A stretch of 64,000 nucleotides of DNA from Aselliscus stoliczkanus. Its lineage: Eukaryota > Chordata > Mammalia > Chiroptera > Hipposideridae. This document shows positions 44,722-56,432 of this stretch, piece by piece (the stretch's first letter is position 1; each line of letters begins with the position of its first letter). Under the pieces are notes generated by a model. That model was not told the DNA's origin, made no database searches, and saw nothing but the letters and a program-made list of their open reading frames with translations. The stretch lies in NCBI GenBank assembly GCA_033961575.1, contig CM066732.1, positions 98,075,187-98,139,186 on the forward strand. Direction: 5' to 3'. The translations under genes were made by a program, and so were the position numbers.

Positions 44722-45234
44722 CTTGATGTAATTTTGCTGCCAAAGTGAGTGACTTTTTTCCCCGGACTTGATTTCTAGATATGAGTCTTTATATTGTTCA
44801 AGTCTAACAGTGACAATTTTCTCCCTATAATCTAGAAGATGCTTGCCAATGATGACAAGAAAATATATCCCCTCTATCTCCGCTCATTACAGAAAAACCA
44901 GAATGGTTACACGCCATGCGAGAAACAATTTCAGTCCATTTGACTTCGGTTAGTTCCAAATTACAACAAAGAAAAGATAAATTTCTCAAGGCTCATGTGA
45001 TTGAGACCTCCCATCTGCCTCTGATAGGTCTTTTAAATTTTTTCTTTCTTTTGTGTGAGGTATTTCCCCCATCACACTGGAGAGCCTTTATTGGATAATG
45101 GGATTAACACAGCTGCATTTCCTCAACTGGTTCAATGTGGAAATTCCTGTACTTTCCTCAGGAATTCATCATGGAAAAGAGAGTCATAGCTGCTTACTGG
45201 TGGGAAAGGATTTTAAGATCTGTTCTTTTCTCTA
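44722..45234. other. Unannotated sequence
   Basis: No gene or nameable repeat. Confidence 0.45.
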
Positions 45235-45385
45235 CAAAACGAAACTATCTCTGTCTCAACTACGTAACACTATCTCCTTTTCAGTTCTGTTGTCAAGGTT
45301 AAATGAGATAATGGATATACAAGTGCCTATAAGTTGCAAAGTGCTCTACACGATTTAGATATGCTTATTATTAGTTGGTTGGAGT
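45235..45385 (+). repeat. MIR relic (probable)
   Basis: CTATCTCTGTCTCAACTACG, AGGTTAAATGAGATAATGGA and AAGTTGCAAAGTGCTCTACA follow MIR order. Confidence 0.5.
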
Positions 45386-46266
45386 GAATGATGTTTCCTA
45401 GAAGAGGAGTAAAGAAATAATTTCTAGGACACAGTGAAGGTATCAAAGGACAGAGTTGTCTGGGGGGGTGGAATTTCTGTATAGGTGAACAGCATTCTAT
45501 TTCTGGTTTCTTGTTAAAAGTTATATCCAACATTACACACTCTCTCCCTTTGACATTAGTTTCAAACAGACAGACTGATCAGAGGCAATGCAAATGTGAT
45601 CCAACAAGGAGAGGGGGCAGGGATTTCATGACCATTATGCTCTGTAGTTCACTCACTTGAAGGGCAACCCCCAAGTTCCACCGCCATTAGCAGTGGCAGA
45701 TGCTATGGCATGCACACTAAAGGGAAAACAAGGGGTGCTCTTTTAGATCTAATTATGGCTAGCCAGGGGTTTCTATCCCTGGGAGCACAGCTGCTTTCTA
45801 CCAGAAAACTGATGAGATGAGCTTGTGAGATGAGGGCTGATTTCAGCATCAGGAAGTTTGCCTGTGATTTGAATAAAAGACTGTTTGCACTCCACAATTC
45901 TGCCCTGCTGTGAGATAAGCAGACCTATTTCTATCCAGCTGCTCTTCGCCATGCAAGATGGCTTCACTATCTAGAACACAGATAATCTCTGTGGATATAA
46001 CCTGCTGGCAACCAGGCACCAAAATGTCTGGGAAAAAAAAAAAAGGAGCTGGAATCATCAAATGCTGGAGATAGGAAAGAGACAAAATAATTCCATTCCT
46101 CGGCTGTTAACTGTGTTTCTTCTCTTCACAACGTGCTTTTAAACAAATCCCAAATTCTTTGTCTTGGACAATTGACTAAAAGTGAAGTGGAGAACATTAT
46201 TGAGAGAGGGAAATGACTTAAGTAATGCTGTATTGTTCCAGGACTCAGTTCTGGGTTCTGTTTTTC
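45386..46266. other. Unannotated sequence
   Basis: No gene or nameable repeat in this 0.9-kb block. Confidence 0.45.
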
Positions 46267-46281
46267 CAAAACTTAACTTCC

Positions 46282-46406
46282 GGGCCGGCCGAGTGGCGTG
46301 GTGGTTAAGTGCTGGCCTCGGAAGCCAGTGGCCCTGGTTTGGGTCCCACATATGAGGGCCAGTGACACTGCCCTCAAAAAAAAAACAAAAAACAAAAAAA
46401 ACATTG
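46282..46406 (+). mobile_element. Family A short SINE
   Basis: Plus-strand copy: GGGCCGGCCGAGTGGCGTGG, box B GGTTTGGGTCCC, ending in an A-tail interrupted by C. Exact 15-bp TSD CAAAACTTAACTTCC at 46267-46281 and 46407-46421. Confidence 0.95.
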
Positions 46407-46960
46407 CAAAACTTAACTTCCTTGGTAATATTGTTAAGTCTCATAGCATCAAATGCCATTTATATGTGGACCCCCAACTTTTAGTCTTCAGCCCAAATCT
46501 TCATCTGAAACTCCAGAATACTGTACAGCCGCCTGCCTGGCATCTCCACGTAGATGTCTAACAGATATCTCAACTCCTCATGTCCAACACTGAACTCCCT
46601 TTTTTGTCATTTTTTGTTTTGAAATAATTTCAGATTTACAGAAATGTGGCAATAGTAGTAAGGGCTCCTGCATTCCCTTCAGCCACATTCCCTAATTGTT
46701 AACATTTTCCCATATTTAATCTATTTTTTTCTCTCATATATATGTATATAATTGTGATTTTCTGAACCATTTAAGAGTGAGTTACACACATGATGGCCCT
46801 TTGTTCCCCAAATATTTGTGTACATTTCCTAAGAAAAAGAATGTTCTTTAACATAATCACAGTACAATTTTCCAAATGAGGAAGGTGATATTGATACAAT
46901 ACTATAATTTATAGAACTTATTCATATTAAACCAATTGTCCCAATATTCTACTCTCTCTC

Positions 46961-47050
46961 TATATATAAATATAAATATATATATAATATATATATTATA
47001 TAATATTATATATATACATGTAATATATATATATATCATATATATATATT
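46961..47050. repeat. (TA)n-rich tract
   Basis: Ninety bases made almost only of TA/AT steps with several self-complementary stretches, able to extrude as a cruciform. Confidence 0.9.
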
Positions 47051-47191
47051 TGTGTGATTCTGTCAGGAAATTATATATCACACAAATTGTATTTAGCTGT
47101 TAGGTCTCTTTAGTCTTCTTTAATCTGGAACAGTTCCATGTCTTGGTCTTTCACGACGTATTGAAGATATTTTGTGGAATGTTCCTAAAGT

Positions 47192-47397
47192 TTTTTTTTT
47201 TAATACATTTTTTTTATTTAATGGGGTAACACTGTGTTTTTCCAGGACCCATCAGCTTCAAGTCAAGTCATTGTCCTTCAACCTAGTTGTAGAGGGTGCA
47301 GCTCAGCTCCAAGACCAGTTACCGTTTTCAATCTAGTTGCAGGGGGCACAGGCCACTATCCCATGTGGGAGTTGAACCAACAACTCCCATGTGAGCA
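47192..47397 (-). mobile_element. Family D (Rhin-1-like) SINE, head missing
   Basis: Reversed D body: ACACTGTGTTTTTCCAGGAC, CAAGTCATTGTCCTTCAACC, TCAATCTAGTTGCAGGGGGC, ATCCCATGTGGGAGTTGAAC. The tRNA head beyond box B is missing. It has a second body segment (GTTTTCAATCTAGTTGCAGG) absent from the copy at 22816, in line with longer Rhin-1 forms. No TSD seen. Confidence 0.8.
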
Positions 47398-47769
47398 ATT
47401 TCTTACTTTCTGGCACAATCAGATGTTCATCCTTTCCTTTCTTTCCCCAGCTTGGAATCAGCTATTTCTCCAAAATGCTCAATGTCTTTAGTGGAGAATG
47501 GTATTTAAAAATCGATGTCTGAGGTGTTGTGTGCTCATTGTTAGTGGAGTGTCATTCCTTTCAGGCCTTTTCAGTGACAGAGCTAAGAAAACATGTTTGA
47601 GAGTGTATATTTGTAACCATTTCTATACCTATATATGTATATACTAAAAAACATGAGTTTACACTGGAATCTCCAATTCTAACCCTAATTTAACACCCCA
47701 GGGTTCATTCCTGTCTTCCCCCTTTCCATACTTGGAGCTCCCTTTTCTGACAGTGAGAGACCTTGGCTC

Positions 47770-48745
47770 CTATTATTCTCACTTTTACTTATGTGCTTAA
47801 TGTTAGAATGCCCCAAAAGTAGCTTCAGAAGTCCCAACTCATACAACCCCGGAAGACTGAACTCTTGATCTTCCATTCCAAATGTGCACCGCCGACAGCC
47901 TTTTCCATCAGAGTTGATGGCCACTCCATCCTTCTAGTTGCTCAGGCCAAAACCTTGGAATCATGCTTGATTCTTCCCCCACCCCTCTCTCTCTCAAACC
48001 CTGCATCTAATCTGTCAGGAAATTCTGTTGTTTTTTCCTTCAAAATACATTCAGAATCTGACCACTTTCCATCACCTCCATTGCTACCAACCATGCTGGT
48101 CCAAGTCACCATTATCTTGGGCTTCAGTTTCTCTCTACTGGTCTCTCTGCCTTTCACCCTTGCCTCTTAATCAGTCTCCTGTCAACACAGTAGTCCTTTC
48201 GCAATGTAAGTCACTCTTCTCCTAAAACCCTGCAATGGCTTCCTGTTTCACTCAGAGTAAAAGCCAAAGTCAATGGGTTAAAATGACCCTACTGGACCTG
48301 GAGCCCTATATCTTTCTGAGTTCATGTCTTACTTCTCTCCATCAGCCTACTGCACGCCAGCCAGGCTAGGCGCCTTGCTATTCGTCAGACACTCCAACCA
48401 CTCCCCCATTTAAGTGATGACAACCTCACTCTCTCAAAGAGGCTCACACTGACTCCTGCATTTGTCCTAAACCCCAACCCCACAGTCTTTATCCTCCTTA
48501 CTCTGCTCTGTTTTCTTACTCTGTAACAATTGTCATCTTCTAACATACCATATCATTTACTGATGTGTTACGTTTATTATTTATTACTTATCCTCTGCCC
48601 CTGACTCTCTGCTAGAATTTAAGTTCTATGAGGGCATGAACTTTTGTCTCTTTTGGTCACTGATGTATCCCAAGTGTGCAGAACAGTGCCAGGCATGCAG
48701 TAGACACTCAACAAATATTTGCTGATGTTGAATGAATGAATTATT
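47770..48745 (+). repeat. L2 LINE relic, long 3' part
   Basis: Nearly 1 kb in order: GTTGCTCAGGCCAAAACCTT, CAAGTCACCATTATCTTGGG, AACCCTGCAATGGCTTCCTG, GTAAAAGCCAAAGTCAATGG, GAATTTAAGTTCTATGAGGG, ending ACACTCAACAAATATTTGCT with GAATGAATGAATT. L2 is a long-dead CR1-like LINE of mammals. No intact frame. Confidence 0.72.
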
Positions 48746-48829
48746 GAGCCTCCAGCCTCAAGAACGACTTAACCTCCTATTTTGGAAGTAAAATTTGAAT
48801 AAAGATTTTCTGTAAAAAAATTTGATCTT

Positions 48830-51374
48830 CACATGGTCATTTCAATAGATGCAGAAAAAGCATTTGACAAAATCCAACAGCCATTTATGTTAAAAACCCT
48901 TAGCAAAGTGGGAATACAGGGATCATATCTCAACATAATAAAAGCCATATATGATAAACCTACAGCTAACATCATACTCAATGGGGAAAAGCTAAAACCA
49001 TTCCCCTTAAGATCAGGAACAAGACAAGGCTGTCCACTTTCTCCTCTTTTATTCAACATAGTGCTGGAAGTTCTAGCCACAGCAATCAGACAACAAAAAG
49101 AAATAAAAGGCATCCAAATTGGCAAGGAAGAAGTAAAATTGTCATTATATGCAGATGACATGATACTGTATATAGAGAACCCCAAAGACCCCATCAAAAA
49201 ACTATTGGAACTGATAGACGAATTCAGTAAAGTAGCAGGATATAAAATCAATGTTCAAAAATCAGTGGCATTTGCATATACCAATAATAAACTAACGGAA
49301 AGAGAAATTAAGAAAACTGTCCCATTTACAATTGCGTCAAGAACTATAAAATACCTAGGAATAAATTTAACCAAAGAAGTGAAAGATCTGTACTCAGAAA
49401 ATTATAAGACACTGAAGAAAGAAATCATAGAAGATACAAATAAATGGAAACATCTATCATGCTCATGGATAGGAAGAATTAATATAGTTAAAATGTCCAT
49501 ACTGCCTAAAGCAATATATAGATTCAATGCAATTCCTATCAAACTACCAAGGGCATTTTTCACAGAAATAGAAAATATAATCCTAAAATTTATATGGCAT
49601 CATAAAAGACCCAGAATAGCCTCAGCAATTCTGAGAAATAAAAACAAAGTCGGGGGGAATCACGCTACCAGACATCAAAATCTACTATAAGGCTACAGTA
49701 ATCAAGACAGTTTGGTATTGGCATAAAAACAGGCACATCGATCAGTGGAACAGAACAGAGAGCCCAGAAATAAATCCAGGCATTTATGGACAGTTAATCT
49801 ATGACAAGGGAAGCAAGAATTTACACTGGAGTAAAGATAGTCTATTCAATAAATGGTGCTGGGAAAATTGGACTGACACATGCAAAAAAATGAAACTGGA
49901 CCACCTCCTTACACCTTATACAAGAACAAATTCAAAATGGATTAAAGACTTAAATGTAAGACCTGAAACCATAAAAATCCTAAAAGAAAATATAGGGATT
50001 ACATTTGCAGACATTACCTGGAGCAATATTTTTACTGATACATCCCTATGGGCAAGGGAAGTAAAAGAAAAAATGAACATATGGGATTATATCAGACTTA
50101 AAAGTTTTTTCACAACAAAGGAAACCATTAATAAAACAAAAAGGAAGCCTACTGAATGGGAGAATATATTTGCCAACGATATATCTGATAAGGAGTTAAT
50201 ATCCAAAATTTATAAAACACTCATGAAACTCAACACCAAAAAAACAAACAACCCAATTAAAAAATGGGCAGAAGATATGAAGAGACATTTCTCTAAAGAG
50301 GATATACAGATGGCCAACAGGCATATGAAAAAAAGTTCAACCTCACTGGTCATTAGGGAAATGCAAATAAAAACCACCATGAGATAACACCTCACTCCAG
50401 TCAGAATGGCTATCATCAATAAATCAACAAACAACAAGTGCTGGCGGGGCTGTGGGGAAAAGGGGACCTTGCTGCACTGTTGGTGGGATTGCAGATTGGT
50501 GCAGCCACTATGGACGTCAGTATGGAGGTATCTCAAAGAACTGGAAATAGAGCTACCGTTTGACCCAGCAATTCCACTCCTAGGTATTTATCCTGAAAAA
50601 ACCAAGACACTTATTCAAAAAAAGTTATGCACCCCTATGTTCATAGCAGCACAATTTACAATATCTAAGACTTGGAAACAACCAAAATGCCCGCCAGTAG
50701 ATGACTGGATTAAGAAACTGTGGTATATTTATACAATGGAGTATTACTCCGCTATAAAGAAGAATGAAATCGTACCATTTACAATGATATGGATGGACCT
50801 AGAGACTATTATGTTAAGTGAAATAAGTCAGTCAGAGAAAGACAAATACCATATGATCTCACTCATATGTGGAATCTGAAAAACTGTATGAATGAGCAAA
50901 GTAAACAGAAACTGTCTCATAGATATAGAGGAAAAATCAGGGTTGCTAATTGGGAGGGGAATGGGGATGAGGGAGAAGGGGAAGGGATTAGACAGCAAAA
51001 ATAGGCAACTACAATATTGCCACTGGGATATGAAAAACAGTTTGGGGAATATAATTAATAATGTTGTAAATATTCCGTGGAATGTCAGATGATCATAGGT
51101 CTTGTTAGGGAGACCATTTCATGGATGGAGTAGAGGTTTGATCACTGCACTGTATTACTAAAGCAGAGGTGGTATACCTACTGTAATTGAATATATATAG
51201 ATAGTCACAGGATGTGCATTATACTGTGGAAGAGAGTCAGAGGAAGAGTAATAGATATATATGATATGGCGGGGAGTGGGGTGGCGAATTGGGGGTGGGG
51301 GGTTGTCACTTTGAGGGGTAAAATGTATAACTATTGCACTGTGTTGTACACCTGAAACTAATTAAAATAAAAAA
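48830..51374 (+). mobile_element. LINE-1 copy 2, 5'-truncated
   Basis: A 2.5-kb L1 beginning inside the reverse transcriptase domain and ending with a full 3' UTR: a G-rich block at 51269-51319, then TTGTACACCTGAAACTAATT and an A-tail. TSDs: AAAATTTGATCTT (48817-48829) and AAAAATTGATCTT (51374-51386), differing by one base. It overlaps the 3' 2.5 kb of copy 1 in gene order and looks closely related to it. Confidence 0.94.
48833..50879 (+). pseudogene. L1 ORF2 pseudogene (reverse transcriptase and C-terminus), lightly damaged
   Basis: The frame opens inside the fingers/palm ([30 protein letters not shown]). The catalytic YADD is intact at 49148-49159. I see two breaks: a +1 frameshift in a run of six G at 49652-49657, where VGG should continue ITLPDI, and a TAA stop at 50385-50387. 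After the shift the reading frame is otherwise open through the cysteine-rich C-terminus ([17 protein letters not shown]) to the TGA at 50877-50879. Truncation removes the endonuclease, so it cannot mobilise itself. The few lesions suggest it is younger than copy 1. Confidence 0.93.
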
Positions 51375-51386
51375 AAAATTGATCTT

Positions 51387-51929
51387 TATCCTATAATAGC
51401 AGTTTGAGCCAATGGCTCTCATATTTATACTCCAGGCTAATATTCTCCCAAGGAGAGAGGTGTCCCCACCAGAGATTTAGTAACATATTAATACCAGGGA
51501 GGCAAGAAGCTTCAAATAAATGTCAAAAACAAGTTCCAAATAAAATTGTATAGCTTTGACATAATCTGTGTATGTATATATGTGAGGTTTCTGCTTTTAA
51601 TTTCTATGATCATGTGAGGGCCTAGAATTAATTTGGAGTTAATGTGCATACTTGACAAACTTGCCTGTTTTCAGAACACTATTTAGAAAATACTTCTAGG
51701 ACTTTGCTGATCAACATGGAGATTAACATCCTAACACATTACATTTTCCAAACACCTACAAGGCCAGATAGTTTTAACACAGCTTCCACCAATGGTTTCT
51801 GTATGCAAAATTTTATGTGTATCTATTAATAGTTGCAGTGATGGAAGGGGAAGCTAATGCTTTCATCAGATACTTAAAGGAGTCTCTGGCCTAAAAACGA
51901 TTAAGAAACATTACATTTGACTATTTAGT
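51387..51929. other. Unannotated sequence
   Basis: Nothing recognised. Confidence 0.45.
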
Positions 51930-52075
51930 AGAGCTCCTCCATTAACAATTAGCTTCCTGAGGTCAGGGACCATGTCTTTCCCATCGTCAAGTCCCAGTGC
52001 CTAGCAAGGAGTAAACAATAAATGTTTGTTAAACAAATAAAAATAAATGAATGAGTAAAGAATGAATGAATGAAT
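51930..52075 (+). repeat. L2 3'-end relic
   Basis: TCCTGAGGTCAGGGACCATG, AGTCCCAGTGCCTAGCAAGG, AACAATAAATGTTTGTTAAA and a GAATGAATGAATG end match the L2 terminus. Confidence 0.65.
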
Positions 52076-52290
52076 CACTTCTGCCTAGCTCACTTTCCCT
52101 CCTCTTTCTCCAGCTTATTAAGGAGATGGGCACATCAAGGATTAATAATGATTCAGAGGGTGAATAAGAATCAATGAAGTTATCACTAAATTTGGGGGCA
52201 GAACACTTGTAGGAGTGGGAAAGAAATCTTAAAGATGGGAAAGACTTTTGGCTTTCGGTAGCCTTTTCTAGGTTAAAATCACTTTTATGT

Positions 52291-52738
52291 TTTTTGTTTT
52301 TTTTTAAAGATTTTATTGGGGAATTGGGGAAGGGCAACAGCATTGGGGAATCAGGGAAGGGGAACAGACAAGTTGCTGTCTTTTTGTTCTTCGGTCTAGT
52401 TGCGGAGGACGTTGCTTCACTGGCCCATGTTGGTATCGTCATTGTGCTCTTCCCGGATGAGGCAGATTGGTCGCCAGCCTCTGGATGGTCGCTCACCACA
52501 GCTACTGGCAGCTCACACTGGCTGCCAGCCGCTCACGCTGGCTGCCGGCCACTCACTGTAGCTTATGGCAGCCCACTGCAGCAGGGGCTGCAACCTACAC
52601 CATCGCTGGGGCTTGCACAGCCCAGCTCCAGGTGGAGCTATTGTTAGCTGTAGAGGGCAGTGTCACTGGCCCTCATATGTGGGATCCGAACTGGGGCCGC
52701 TGGCATCCCAAGCCAGCTCTTAACCAATGCGCCGGCCC
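52291..52738 (-). mobile_element. Family B SINE
   Basis: Minus-strand copy with the T-tail at 52291-52305. Its body has three GCTCAC(G/A)CTGGCTGCC-type units. The 5' end is short of its usual sequence: it goes from ACCAATGCG directly to CCGGCCC, losing CCACTCGG. No TSD is apparent. Confidence 0.88.
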
Positions 52739-53559
52739 TCTATGGGGTTTTCTGAGGCACGGGCTTCTGGAGGCTCTGGGGCTTTTGTGTACTGCTGGGT
52801 ACTAACAGAGGAGACCCAGAGTGCAGAGCTCTTGCTAAGAGCTTGCTTTAGGTTCCAGGTAATGATACCTTTATGTTCCTTTCTAAGTTGTTCAATTCAG
52901 TTCTTCAGGATAAGAAAGGAGATAGAAATTCAAATAAGAACCCTGACCAGAAATAAACATTGTGGATTTATTATGTATCTTTCTGGAATTGAATAAATTC
53001 GGGCATAGAGGCTACTCCTCTCATACACTAAACTTCAAAGTGATTAGAAAATTTTCATTATAGTATATCTGTACCTTGTTGGCCATAAGGATCCATTTCA
53101 GTTTAGAAGAAAACTATCCATGAAGATTGATCAGGTTATGGCTGAGGCCAGATTCAATCTCTGCAATTGGCTGCATCGGTTCTGCTGCGGGAATGTTCTG
53201 CCATGGTGGTGTGTCTATGAATGACCAGGAATACCCACGGGGGCAGAAAGTCACCTTTTGTCCCCACTTTACACTCAGCAGAAGACCCAAGTGGTTAGAG
53301 GACACAGTAAGTTTCCCAGAAATAACCAGTGACAGAAGCTCTATACAGCCACAGTCATGGCTAACTTCAGGGATGAAGCCTTGCAAGAACCTCTCTCCTA
53401 AATCCGATCCCGTAAGCCATGTTCCTGACAAAGGATGGGGTATTTGTGACACAGAAAGAACCAAAAGGGGGGTACACCAAATAATGGGGAAATCTTCCAT
53501 TTACTTTTTATGGTAGGCAAAAGCGTAGTAACTCAGGGCAGGTATTGTCAAAGTCATAC
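52739..53559. other. Unannotated sequence with overlapping open frames on both strands
   Basis: 53114-53516 is open for 128 codons on the minus strand and 129 codons on the plus strand. Neither product resembles a family I know, and no splice-site pattern supports an exon. Confidence 0.35.
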
Positions 53560-53700
53560 TCCATTACTCTATGTTCAAACAAACATTCCATGAGCACCTA
53601 CCAGGTGTTAAAGCATAGTGTTGGAGTCCTAAGAGAACAAGATGAGAGTCCATGGTCTCTAGTAGTAGAGATAAACATAAGCACTAATATTAACTGTAAT
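53560..53700 (-). repeat. L2 fragment (probable)
   Basis: CATTCCATGAGCACCTACCA, GTGTTAAAGCATAGTGTTGG and GAGAACAAGATGAGAGTCCA look like a reversed L2 3' end. Confidence 0.42.
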
Positions 53701-53816
53701 GCAAGTGACACAGATACAGATATCCGTGTTTAGAAGAGGTAGAGAGAACTGCTGTGCTTGGTGGATCAAGAAAGGAAGGAAAGAAGGTTGGAGTTTTGGA
53801 TGCCTAGCTCAGGAGA

Positions 53817-53910
53817 TTTTTTCCTTCTCTTCCTTTCCTTGTCTTTCCCTTCCCTTTTCTCCCTTCCCCTCTGTCCTTCCCTTTCTCTCTCCCTCCTTCC
53901 TTTTATCCTT
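53817..53910. repeat. Polypyrimidine tract
   Basis: About 90 bases of nearly pure C/T (CCTT/CCCTT units) with few purines, the kind of tract that can form triplex DNA. Confidence 0.9.
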
Positions 53911-54049
53911 TGTTCTTAAACACTTTACATCCATGCAAATTTTGAATAAAGAATTGACGATGATCAGAACTGTTCTCTGGAGAGGTTAATCAGGTAGTAA
54001 CAGAGTTTGTGGCACTGGGAATGGAAGGACAGAGCCAACAGATATTTAG

Positions 54050-54600
54050 GACATACAGGCAATAGGTCTAGGTAACTGACTGACTGTTAGGGGGATCAGC
54101 AAGAGGGATGAATCAAATGTGACTTGAAGAATACAGCTGTCATTCAAGAATAAGGCCCACAGGAGAGAAACAGGAGGCTGGAGAGAAACAGATGATATGT
54201 GATTTTGGACACATTGAAGTGCTGGTGAAGCTACCTGATAAGCTGCTGGAAATGTGGGACTAAAGCCCTGGAGAGAGGTCTGGATGGCTGAAGCTTATAG
54301 ATGTGAGAATATTCTGCATACAAGCTGACATCATGAAAATGGATGAGGGCAAGGGAGAGAGTTTAGAAGGAGGGTCAAGGGCAGAACCTTAGGGAGTGCT
54401 TGCATATAGATTGAGAAAAAGTGCCAGACAATGAGATCAAAGAAGTAGTCAGAGCAATAATCTGAGAATCAGCTTACTGTCACAGAAAATAAAGGAGGAA
54501 AGAGGCTCAAGGAGTGTGAGGTCACAATGGAAAGTGCTACACAGAGATCAAAGACGATGGGATTCAAGGAAATGCTGGGGGAGGTGGGGCTCAAGGAACA
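54050..54600 (-). repeat. L2 relic
   Basis: Reversed L2 text: GTGATTTTGGACACATTGAA, AGAGAGGTCTGGATGGCTGA, GGGCAGAACCTTAGGGAGTG, GAGGTCACAATGGAAAGTGC. Confidence 0.55.
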
Positions 54601-54889
54601 GTTTTACTAGACTTCTTTAGATCACAAATTGGGTTTCAAGTCCAACGGCTAAAGAGGGAACAGTTCTTTGCTTAATATTTGTGGGCATCTGTCTTTACTG
54701 CTTGCCTCCTCTTTTTGCTTCTTTAACTGACCATCTGTCCACTTTCACTGCTTTGTACAAGTTTCTAAAGCCTCTTCATTTAGTGAATAAGTCCCTTTAG
54801 GAACCCCCAGGCTCCTAAAAGCGTTATTGCTTATCTAGAGTTTGTTGCCCGGGCACAGATATTCTGAAGACAAATGAAATGGAGTAGTT

Positions 54890-55085
54890 TATTTTCATGG
54901 GCTGTAAAGTCAGACTGGGTTGAATCCTTGCCCACCCCCACCACTTATTAGCTATATGATTTCAATAGCATCAACTGCAAAAAGGATATAATAGTTCTCA
55001 TTTCATAGAGTTGATGTGAGGAGTAAATGGGATAATGTATATATGGTGCCTAGTATATAGTAGAGGCTCAATAAATTGTACCTCT
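54890..55085 (+). repeat. MIR SINE relic
   Basis: CCACTTATTAGCTATATGAT, TAATAGTTCTCATTTCATAG, AGTTGATGTGAGGAGTAAAT and GTAGAGGCTCAATAAATTGT are MIR words in order. Confidence 0.68.
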
Positions 55086-56417
55086 ATTATGTCACTGGAA
55101 TGTTACTATCAAGAGTTACTTATTAGAATAAGTTTTTTTATTGATAGAGATAATAAGGAACACAAAAGAAGCATTAGGAATTGTTTCTGGCTTCACAGGA
55201 GTTTATAATCTCATTAGAAGATTGAAGGCTGACATAGATGAGAAAATAAAAGAACAACACTGACTAGTGTTAGATGGCATGTCAATGTCTATAAGTGAAA
55301 AATAGAAAACTAGGAAAAGATGAAGATCATTGGAGATTCAAAACAGAGGTGGGGTTAAGATGCTTTTCATAGGACATGAATAGGGAAGGGGAGAGAGAGA
55401 CAGAGAAAGTAGTCCAGAGGATTGGTGAGGATGCAAATACCCATGCAATACCCTTATGAAAGCAGTTTCCTGAATGTGGAGGATACGTGATAGAGAGTAA
55501 TTGGGCATGGACTGGCAATGCGGGATGGAGCCTGTTAACTTTAGCATGGCAGCAGTTCTCAGTGTTTGGTGGAGCCTGGGCTGTTGGGAAGTCCATGGAA
55601 GATTCTATGGAGGTGGGCAGGAAAACCAGAGAGGGAGACTGGCTTCACCAGGTGGAGTCAGGTAGCAGAATGAGTCTGATGCTCTTGCAGAAGTCCAGAG
55701 GACTAACGGCATTACTGAATACCAACCAGGGTTAGAAGCAGAGGACTCATTCCAGATTGGACTTGCTCTGAATGAACCAATAGGTTTGGATCTTGAGACT
55801 TTAGATAACAGAGAGCATCAGGGGTGCAGGGGCAGAAGCGGGGTAGGCAGACATCAGTGCCACCAGGAGTATATATGCATGCAACAGTGAGTAAGTGATC
55901 GTGTGCGCGCACACTTCCGAGTATTTCTGGGGACTGCAGACACTCTAGACCTTCCTACAGACTGCACATAGCATCATTCCTTTGATACCTCCAGGTTTTG
56001 CAGTTACACATTCTAATTACATTTAGTGAGAAGCCATCGTGGAATTTGTGTATTTAGCCATTTCAAATCTGTAGCAGAAAATGGCATTAAGTGATAAGTT
56101 TCCCTACCAAATTAAATAAGCCTAACCAGTCTATTCATAGATGAAAGAAAATACAACACGCTGTGATATGCCACTTTCAAATTCAGTGACCAACTTCCCA
56201 AACATCTGCACTGAAAAGATATGATGTTGACAAGTGTGGGTGGAAAAATTACAGGATATGTCCTAATGTTATTCACTGATCTCAATTAACAGGATGTACA
56301 CTTGCAAGGTATGTAAATTAATCTGGGTTTAACATAATCTTTTGGGTTTACCTAAAACACTATTGGTTACTGGCAAGTTATTGCATTTTTTTAAAAGTTC
56401 ATTCTCAAATGAAAAAG
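55086..56417. other. Mostly unannotated sequence
   Basis: A weak reversed L2 trace (GGCTTCACAGGAGTTTATAA) lies at about 55150-55330. A perfect 14-bp alternating palindrome GTGTGCGCGCACAC is at 55901-55914. No gene. Confidence 0.4.
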
Positions 56418-56432
56418 CACATTTTAATTTTT

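Larger units (their letters stand above)
46605..47725 (-). mobile_element. Old L1 3' region
   Basis: T-rich text with the phrases CTTCAGCCACATTCCCTAAT, TTCTGAACCATTTAAGAGTG, ATTGATACAATACTATAATT, TTTAATCTGGAACAGTTCCA, CAGCTATTTCTCCAAAATGC and CCAGGGTTCATTCCTGTCTT, in the order I recall for an old mammalian L1 3' region. It is interrupted by an AT tract (46961-47050) and by a SINE (47192-47397). Orientation is inferred from the T-richness. Confidence 0.6.

Noticed and set aside
48833..50879. Possible functional reverse transcriptase gene
   Set aside because: The element lacks its 5' half and has a frameshift and a stop codon.
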